From Stenotrophomonas sp. (lineage in GTDB: Bacteria; Pseudomonadota; Gammaproteobacteria; Xanthomonadales; Xanthomonadaceae): 28,210 bases of DNA. The notes beneath the pieces were generated by a model. The model was not told the origin of the DNA, made no database searches, and saw only the letters and a program-made list of their open reading frames with translations. Positions 22,902 through 28,210 of this stretch are shown piece after piece. Position numbers and translations under genes: made by a program. The stretch spans positions 1 through 28,210 of the forward strand of contig DMZT01000035.1 of NCBI GenBank assembly GCA_003484865.1, written 5' to 3'. Each line of letters begins with the position of its first letter. Position 1 is the first letter of the stretch.

Positions 22902-24439
22902 GCCAGCGGCTCCAGCGGCGGCAGGATGTCGGCCAGGCCCTCAGCCAGCACGCCACTGCGCACCAGATCGGTCGCGGCCACCATGTCCGGGTGGAAGTAA
23001 CGGTCGTCTTCCAGCGTCGGCACCTGTGCGCGCAGGCGCTGGCGCACCGCTTCCAGCGCATCGCTGGAGCGCAGCGGGGCATGGAAATCGCAGCCCTGTG
23101 CAGCGGCGAGCAGCTCGATGCCGATCACATTGGCCGCGTTCTCGGCCATCGCCATCAGGCGGCGTGCACCGTGCGCGGCCATCGAGACGTGATCTTCCTG
23201 GTTGGCCGAGGTCGGGATCGAGTCGACGCTGGCCGGGTAGGCGCGCTGCTTGTTTTCCGAGACCAGCGCCGCGGCGGTGACCTGCGGAATCATGAAACCG
23301 GAATTCAAGCCGGGCTTCGGGGTGAGGAAGGCCGGCAGCCCGGACAGGGCCGGGTCGACCAGCATCGCGGTGCGACGCTCGCTGATCGAGCCGATTTCGC
23401 ACACGGCCATCGCCAGCATGTCCGCCGCGAAAGCGACCGGCTCGGCGTGGAAATTGCCGCCGCTCAGTGCCTCATTGGTATCGGTGAACACCAGCGGATT
23501 GTCGGACACGCCGTTGGCTTCGATCGCCAGCGTGGTGGCGGCCTGGCGCATCACGTCGAACGCGGCGCCCATGACCTGCGGCTGGCAGCGCAGGCAGTAC
23601 GGATCCTGCACGCGCACGTCGTTGTCGCGGTGCGATTCGCGGATCGCCGAGCCCTGCATCAGGGTGCGCAGCGCGGCGGCGGTGGCGATCTGCCCGCGCT
23701 GGCCACGGATGCTGTGGATGCGCGGATCGAACGGGGTGTCCGAGCCCTTGGCTGCTTCCACCGACAGCGCGCCGGTGACCAGCGCCGCGCGGAACACGGT
23801 ATCGATCGCGAACAGACCGGCCAGTGCATAGGCGGTGGAGTACTGGGTGCCGTTGAGCAGCGCCAGGCCTTCCTTCGCGCCCAGTACCAGCGGGGCCAGG
23901 CCGACCTTGGCCAGCGCCTCGGCCGCCGGCAGGCGCTCGCCCGCCACGAAGGCTTCGCCCACGCCGATCATCACGCTGGCCAGGTGCGAGAGCGGGGCCA
24001 GATCGCCGGAGGCACCGACCGAGCCCTGGCACGGAATCACCGGAATGAAGTCGTGCTGCAGGAAGGCTTCCAGCAGGGCCAGCGTCTGCGGGCGGATCCC
24101 CGAGGCGCCCTGGGCGAGGCTGGCCAGCTTCAACGCCATCATCAGGCGCACCACCGGTGCGGGCATCGGCTCGCCGACGCCGGCGGCATGCGAAAGCACG
24201 ATATTGCGCTGCAGGGTTTCCAGGTCGTCGCGCTCGATGCGCACGCTGGCCAACTTGCCGAAGCCGGTATTGATGCCGTACACCGGTGCGCCCTTGGCGA
24301 CGATGTCGGCCACGGTCTGCGCGCTGCGCAGCACGGCCGCGGCCGAGGCCGGGTCCAGCCGCACCCGCGCGCCGTCATGGATCGCGCGCCATTGCGCCAG
24401 CGTGACGGCGCCGGGGTGCAGGGTCAGGGTAGTGCTCAT
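22898..24439 (-). CDS. hutH: Histidine ammonia-lyase HutH
   Basis: This 513-residue enzyme deaminates histidine to urocanate. The Ala143-Ser144-Gly145 triad in [14 protein letters not shown] forms the MIO electrophile. Further family features are [13 protein letters not shown] near Tyr54, [14 protein letters not shown] and NEDHVS-type sequence (residues [15 protein letters not shown]). ATG 24439 is chosen over the longer frame because GGAG lies about 6 bases upstream. It lies 23 bases after hutI and overlaps hutG by 4 bases. Confidence 0.98.
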   Translation of the reverse strand: MSTTLTLHPGAVTLAQWRAIHDGARVRLDPASAAAVLRSAQTVADIVAKGAPVYGINTGFGKLASVRIERDDLETLQRNIVLSHAAGVGEPMPAPVVRLMMALKLASLAQGASGIRPQTLALLEAFLQHDFIPVIPCQGSVGASGDLAPLSHLASVMIGVGEAFVAGERLPAAEALAKVGLAPLVLGAKEGLALLNGTQYSTAYALAGLFAIDTVFRAALVTGALSVEAAKGSDTPFDPRIHSIRGQRGQIATAAALRTLMQGSAIRESHRDNDVRVQDPYCLRCQPQVMGAAFDVMRQAATTLAIEANGVSDNPLVFTDTNEALSGGNFHAEPVAFAADMLAMAVCEIGSISERRTAMLVDPALSGLPAFLTPKPGLNSGFMIPQVTAAALVSENKQRAYPASVDSIPTSANQEDHVSMAAHGARRLMAMAENAANVIGIELLAAAQGCDFHAPLRSSDALEAVRQRLRAQVPTLEDDRYFHPDMVAATDLVRSGVLAEGLADILPPLEPLA

Positions 24440-24462
24440 GAAATCTCCAGACATCACTAGAT

Positions 24463-25662
24463 TCAGACGGGTTGGCCGCGCATCACGCGGCCGTGCAGGG
24501 GGTTGAAACCCATGCGGTAGACGAGGTCGGCAGGCGCCTCGATGTCCCACAGGGCGAGGTTGCAGTCCAGGCCGACGGCGAGCCGGCCGATCCGGTCCTG
24601 CCGGCCAAGGGCGCGCGCCGCTTCACGGGTGAAGCCGGCGATGCACTCCGCCACGGTCATGCGGAACAGGGTGGCGGCCATGTTCATCGCCAGCAGCGGG
24701 CTGGTCAGCGGCGAGGTGCCGGGGTTGGAATCGGTGGCCAGCGCCAGTGGTACGCCGGCCGCCCGCAGGTCGGCGATCGGGGGCAGGGTGGTATCGCGGG
24801 TGAAATAGAACGCGCCCGGCAGCAGCACCGCCACGGTGCCGGCGCTGCGCATCGCGGCGATGCCGTCGGCGTCGAGGTGTTCGATATGGTCGGCCGACAG
24901 TGCGCCGTGACGTGCCGCCAGGGCGGCACCGTGCTGGTTGCTGAGCTGCTCGGCATGGATCTTGATCGCCAGCCCGTGTTGCTGCGCGGCGAGGAAGACC
25001 TGCTCGGCCTGTGCGGCGCTGAAAGCGATGTTCTCGCAGAACACGTCTACCGCCTCGGCCAGCCCGGCCGCCGAAACGGCCGGAATCATGACGTTGCAGA
25101 CCTCGTCGATGTACTCCTGCGCTTCGCGGCCCGGCGGGATCGCATGCGCGCCGAGGAAGGTCGGCACGATCTCGACCGCGCGCTGGCGGCCCAGTTCGCG
25201 CGCGACGGTCAGCTGCTTGGTCTCATCGGCCAGGGTCAACCCGTAACCGGATTTGATCTCGAGCGTGGTGATGCCTTCGGCCAGCATGGCGTCCAGCCGT
25301 GGCAGGCTCGCGGCGAGCAGGTCGGCCTCGCTGGCGGCGCGGGTGGCCCGCACGGTGGAGACGATGCCGCCGCCGGCGCGGGCGATGTCGGCATAGCTCA
25401 CGCCCTGCAGGCGCTGCTCGAACTCGCCGGCGCGGTTGCCGGCATAAACCAGGTGGGTGTGGCAGTCGATCAGGCCGGGGCTGATCCAGCGCCCGGCGCA
25501 GTCGATACGCTGGACCGGCTGCAGGTGATCGGCAGATCCGGCCGCACCGACATGCACGATGCGCCCATCGGTCGCGGCGATGACGCCCTCCTCGATCACG
25601 CCCAGGCCCGGGCCGTCGACGGTGATCAGGTTGGCGTGGTACCAGAGGGTGTCACAGTGCAT
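24463..25662 (-). CDS. hutI: Imidazolonepropionase HutI
   Basis: This 399-residue metal-dependent amidohydrolase opens imidazolonepropionate to formiminoglutamate, the third step. Metal-site sequences include [36 protein letters not shown] and [12 protein letters not shown]. The substrate-binding EIKSGYGL is also present. The frame is open far upstream, but ATG 25662 gives the family length and the typical start; it has no strong ribosome site. It is the first gene of the leftward operon, right beside the palindromic operator shared with hutF. Confidence 0.96.
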   Translation of the reverse strand: MHCDTLWYHANLITVDGPGLGVIEEGVIAATDGRIVHVGAAGSADHLQPVQRIDCAGRWISPGLIDCHTHLVYAGNRAGEFEQRLQGVSYADIARAGGGIVSTVRATRAASEADLLAASLPRLDAMLAEGITTLEIKSGYGLTLADETKQLTVARELGRQRAVEIVPTFLGAHAIPPGREAQEYIDEVCNVMIPAVSAAGLAEAVDVFCENIAFSAAQAEQVFLAAQQHGLAIKIHAEQLSNQHGAALAARHGALSADHIEHLDADGIAAMRSAGTVAVLLPGAFYFTRDTTLPPIADLRAAGVPLALATDSNPGTSPLTSPLLAMNMAATLFRMTVAECIAGFTREAARALGRQDRIGRLAVGLDCNLALWDIEAPADLVYRMGFNPLHGRVMRGQPV

Positions 25663-25679
25663 GGCAGCAACCACATCGG

Positions 25680-25703
25680 TGTATATGTCTATACAATATA
25701 GAC
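25680..25703. promoter_or_regulatory. Overlapping palindromes between hutI and hutF (likely HutC operator)
   Basis: Two dyads overlap in an AT-rich patch: TGTATA-TGTC-TATACA (25680-25695) and GTCTATA-CAA-TATAGAC (25687-25703). Both arms are perfect. The patch lies in the 63-bp gap between the divergent hutI and hutF starts, with -10-like TACAAT (25692-25697) inside. GntR-family HutC proteins bind TGTATA/TATACA-type dyads, and hutC is encoded next door, so this is probably its operator for both operons. Confidence 0.75.
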
Positions 25704-25725
25704 GCCTCTTCCGGGATGTCCAGTG

Positions 25726-27102
25726 ATGCCAGCCACCCCCGCACCGATCCTTCGTTTCCACGCCGCTCATGCGCTGCTGCCACATGGCTGGGCGCGCGAT
25801 GTGCGCATCCTCAGCCAAGGCGGCAGGTTCATCGAGGTGACCGAAGGTGTGTCGGCCGCGCCGGGCGATACCGCGTTGGCGATCGCGGTGCCGGGCCTGG
25901 GCAACCTGCACAGCCACGCTTTCCAGCGCGGCATGGCCGGACTGACCGAGATCGGCGGCAACAGCGGCGACAGCTTCTGGAGCTGGCGTGAGCTGATGTA
26001 CCGCTTCCTCGCGCATCTGCAGCCCGAGGCCATGCAGGCGATCGCCGAGCAGGCCTATGTGGAAATGCTGGAATCCGGCTTCACCCGGGTCGGCGAGTTC
26101 CATTACCTGCACCATGGCCCGGACGGCGCGGCCTATGCCAACCGTGCCGAGATGGCCGAGCGTATCGCGGCCGCTGCCCGGTCCAGCGGCATCGGCCTGA
26201 CCCTGCTGCCGGTGTTCTACGCGCATGCCGATTTCGGCGGCGCCGCGCCAAATCCGGCCCAGCGCCGGCTGATCCACGATGTCGACGGGTTTGCTGCGCT
26301 GCTGCAGGGCTGCACGCGCGCGCTGCAGGACCAGGACGATGCGGTGCTCGGTTTCGCCCCGCACAGCCTGCGCGCGGTGACCGGCGAGGAATTGTCGGCG
26401 TTGCTGCCGCTCAATAGCGGGCCCGTCCACATCCACATCGCCGAACAGACCCGCGAGGTCGATGCCTGCGTCGCCTGGAGCGGCATGCGGCCGGTGCAGT
26501 GGCTGTACGAACACGCGCCGGTGGATGCGCGCTGGTGCCTGGTGCATGCCACCCACATCACCGAGGCGGAGATGCAGCAGATCGTCGCCAGCCGTGCGGT
26601 GGCCGGGCTGTGCCCGATCACCGAGGCGAACCTGGGTGACGGCCTGTTCCCGATGCAGGCCTTCGCACGTGCCGGCGGCCGGTTCGGCGTGGGCTCGGAT
26701 TCCAACGTGCTGATCGACGCGGCCGAAGAACTGCGCCTGCTCGAGTACGGCCAGCGCCTGCAACTGCGCGGGCGCAATGTGCTGGCCCCGGGCGATGGTC
26801 AGTCCACCGGCCGCTGGCTGTACGAACAGTCGTTGAACGGTGCTGCGCAGGCGCTGGGCGTGACCACCGGGCTGCAGGCCGGTGCGCCGGCCGACCTGGT
26901 CGAACTCGATCCGGATCACCCGGCGCTGATCGCCCGAGACGGCGACGCCTTGCTTGACAGCTGGGTGTTCGCCGCACGTAATGGCGCCGTGCGATCGGTG
27001 TGGCGCCAAGGGCGCCAGTGGGTCCGTGATGGTCGCCACCCGCAACGCGAGGCGGTGGCCGCACGGTTCGCCGCGGCACTTCGACCGTTGTTGAGGGTCT
27101 GA
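25726..27102 (+). CDS. hutF: Formimidoylglutamate deiminase HutF
   Basis: This 458-residue amidohydrolase converts formiminoglutamate to N-formylglutamate and ammonia. Metal-binding motifs are [39 protein letters not shown] and [31 protein letters not shown] is a family marker. ATG 25726 has GGGA 9 bases upstream; the adjoining GTG 25723 is an alternative. Its presence with HutG shows the five-step pathway rather than direct HutG-type formiminoglutamase. hutC follows in the same direction after a short palindrome. Confidence 0.96.
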   Translation: MPATPAPILRFHAAHALLPHGWARDVRILSQGGRFIEVTEGVSAAPGDTALAIAVPGLGNLHSHAFQRGMAGLTEIGGNSGDSFWSWRELMYRFLAHLQPEAMQAIAEQAYVEMLESGFTRVGEFHYLHHGPDGAAYANRAEMAERIAAAARSSGIGLTLLPVFYAHADFGGAAPNPAQRRLIHDVDGFAALLQGCTRALQDQDDAVLGFAPHSLRAVTGEELSALLPLNSGPVHIHIAEQTREVDACVAWSGMRPVQWLYEHAPVDARWCLVHATHITEAEMQQIVASRAVAGLCPITEANLGDGLFPMQAFARAGGRFGVGSDSNVLIDAAEELRLLEYGQRLQLRGRNVLAPGDGQSTGRWLYEQSLNGAAQALGVTTGLQAGAPADLVELDPDHPALIARDGDALLDSWVFAARNGAVRSVWRQGRQWVRDGRHPQREAVAARFAAALRPLLRV

Positions 27103-27112
27103 TCAGACCCTC
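27093..27112 (+). promoter_or_regulatory. 20-bp perfect palindrome between hutF and hutC
   Basis: GAGGGTCTGATCAGACCCTC spans the hutF stop codon and ends just before the hutC leader. As RNA it would form an 8-bp stem with a GATC loop. No T-run follows, so it is not a simple terminator. It could limit hutC expression or serve as a DNA site. Confidence 0.55.
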
Positions 27113-27129
27113 CCATGCAGGAATCCAGA

Positions 27130-27858
27130 GTGACGGGCAAGAAAGCAGCAACCCTCAATCAGCGCATCCGTGCTGATCTGGAAAGCCGCATCCTCAGTGG
27201 ACAGTGGGAGCCTGGCTTCCGCATCCCCTACGAACACGAGCTGATGGAGCAGTACGGCTGCTCGCGGATGACCGTGAACAAGGTGCTGACCGCGTTGGCC
27301 GAGAGCGGCATGATCGAGCGCCGCCGCCGTGCGGGCTCATTCGTCGCGCGCCAGCCGCCGCACCTGGAACAGGTGGCGCTGGAGATTCCCGACATCGCGA
27401 TGGCGGTGGAAGCGCGTGGGCACGTCTATGGCTACCAGCTGCTGGAGCGTGCCTACCGGCGACCGCGCGAGCAGGTAGCGGAGGAAACCACCCTGGCCGG
27501 CGGCGAGAAGCTGCTGGCGATCCGCTGCCTGCACCTGGCCGATGGCCGGCCGCTCGCGCTGGAGCACCGCCTGATCAGCCCGGTCGGCGTGCCGGAGGTG
27601 TTGGCGGTGGATTTCGAGACCACGGCGCCGGGCAGCTGGCTGCTGCAGAACGTCTCGTGGACACGCGCCCAGCACCGGATCAGTGCCTGGGGCGCGGATG
27701 AGGCGGCCGCCACGCTGCTGCAGGTCAAACCCGGCACGGCGTGCCTGGTCATCGACCGCCTTACCTGGCGCGGCGAGCAGCCGATCACCTGCGTGCGGCA
27801 GATGTTCCTGGGCGATGCCTACGATCTGGTTGCCCGTTTCTCGCCGGGCGCGCGCTGA
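27130..27858 (+). CDS. hutC: Histidine-utilisation repressor HutC
   Basis: This GntR/HutC-family regulator is 242 residues from GTG 27130, which has AGGA 7 bases upstream; ATG 27115 lacks a ribosome site. The N-terminal winged helix reads IRADLESRILSGQWEPGFRI, then YGCSRMTVNKVLTALAESGM and RRRAGSFVA. The C-terminal UTRA domain (residues 80-235) contains LAIRCLHLADGRPLALEHRL and VIDRLTWRGEQPITCVRQMF and should sense urocanate. It likely represses both hut operons through the palindromes at 25680-25703 and is encoded in the operon it controls. Confidence 0.93.
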   Translation: MTGKKAATLNQRIRADLESRILSGQWEPGFRIPYEHELMEQYGCSRMTVNKVLTALAESGMIERRRRAGSFVARQPPHLEQVALEIPDIAMAVEARGHVYGYQLLERAYRRPREQVAEETTLAGGEKLLAIRCLHLADGRPLALEHRLISPVGVPEVLAVDFETTAPGSWLLQNVSWTRAQHRISAWGADEAAATLLQVKPGTACLVIDRLTWRGEQPITCVRQMFLGDAYDLVARFSPGAR

Positions 27859-27861
27859 GCC

Positions 27862-28199
27862 TTACAGTGTGGTGCACTGCCGCCAGCGGACCGGCTCATC
27901 CACGCCGGGGCGCGGGTTGAGCTGGATGCGCACGGTGCGCAGCGCCGGGTAGCGGGTCACTTCCTCGCAGATCAGCGGCCAGATCGCATCGATTTCGCCG
28001 GTGCGGTTGATCGCCAGCGTCTGCCGGGTCAGCCAGATGCCACTGGCCACGCCGGGGCGGCTGGCCACGTTGCGTGACAGTTCCTGCTGATAGCGGTCCA
28101 GCGTGGCGTCGTCCGGGTTCGCTTCCATTGCAGGCGGGGCGGCGTCGGCAGCGCGGCCAGCGGTCTCGGGGGCCGCGGGGGCCGGTGTCGCAGGCGTGG
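27862..28199 (-). CDS. Hypothetical protein, 3' part only
   Basis: The frame ends at TAA 27864-27862 and is open to the right edge. The visible part begins with a Pro/Ala-rich linker (TPATPAPAAPETAGRAADAA), then a folded-looking domain: LDRYQQELSRNVASRPGVAS, WLTRQTLAINRTGEIDAIWP, and RTVRIQLNPRPGVDEPVRW. A linker like this often follows a signal peptide or lipoprotein anchor, which would be off the window. ATG 28128 is internal to the frame and probably not the start. It is convergent with hutC, with a 3-base gap. I do not recognise it. Confidence 0.65.
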
Positions 28200-28210
28200 A
28201 GATCGGAAGA
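28200..28210. other. Probable sequencing-adapter remnant
   Basis: The last 11 bases, AGATCGGAAGA, equal the first 11 bases of the common Illumina adapter; on the minus strand they read TCTTCCGATCT running into the insert. Being exactly at the sequence end, this is probably not genomic. Confidence 0.75.

Noticed and set aside
22889..24460. 523-codon open frame opposite hutH
   Set aside because: Antisense shadow rich in Arg, Gly, His and Gln; no motif, and hutH with its MIO triad explains the region.
25663..27045. N-terminal extension of hutI across hutF
   Set aside because: The frame is open upstream, but ATG 25662 gives the family length and the rest is antisense to hutF.
1..28210. CRISPR array, transposase or insertion sequence
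   Set aside because: No regularly spaced repeats and no transposase-like protein were seen in any frame.

Overview
This window joins the left-extending half of an integrated temperate phage (1 to about 12,900) to ordinary chromosome (12,903 to 28,199) of a high-GC gammaproteobacterium. The protein set (EstA-type autotransporter esterase, thiS-thiG-trmB, an SLC13/RCK permease, five-step hut genes) and the short GCCGGCC-type repeat hairpins suggest Xanthomonadaceae, most likely Stenotrophomonas. That assignment is an inference from remembered gene content; no search was run.

Prophage. An immunity region lies at 3,192-4,866. A Cro-like YdaS-family gene runs left and a short CI-like HTH gene runs right. 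Between them sit three copies of a 13-bp palindrome (consensus ATAGCA-N-CGCTAT). Two more copies with the same 25-bp spacing sit on a second rightward promoter at about 4,838-4,866. One repressor would therefore control a leftward early operon (cro, a small regulator-like gene, an HTH gene, a DUF1376 gene in the lambda O position, and a lambda P-type helicase loader) and a rightward early operon. The DUF1376 gene carries a dense cluster of GTGAC/GTCAC palindromes that looks like an iteron origin. The repressor operon also holds a small lipoprotein gene that should be expressed in the lysogen. The rightward operon is a run of small genes joined by stop/start overlaps: a membrane-anchored exported protein, an orphan OmpR-type winged helix, several tiny unknowns, RdgC, a PAPS-reductase-like protein, a zinc-finger-like protein, a DUF4224 protein and a tyrosine integrase. 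It is interrupted by one membrane-protein gene on the opposite strand. The prophage ends at a tRNA-Gly(CCC) gene whose 3' end faces the integrase. Structural and lysis genes are not in the window and must lie to the left.

Chromosome. After the tRNA come a leftward autotransporter esterase, then rightward thiS, thiG, trmB and an SLC13/RCK permease, then a leftward serine beta-lactamase-like hydrolase. The rest is a complete histidine-utilisation locus. hutI-hutH-hutG-hutU run left and hutF-hutC run right, divergently, around an AT-rich operator with two overlapping palindromes. HutH, HutU, HutI, HutF and HutG together make the five-step route from histidine to glutamate via formylglutamate, and HutC is the GntR-family repressor.

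The last 11 bases (28,200-28,210) match the start of the common Illumina adapter, so the right edge is probably an untrimmed contig end and the last gene is cut there.
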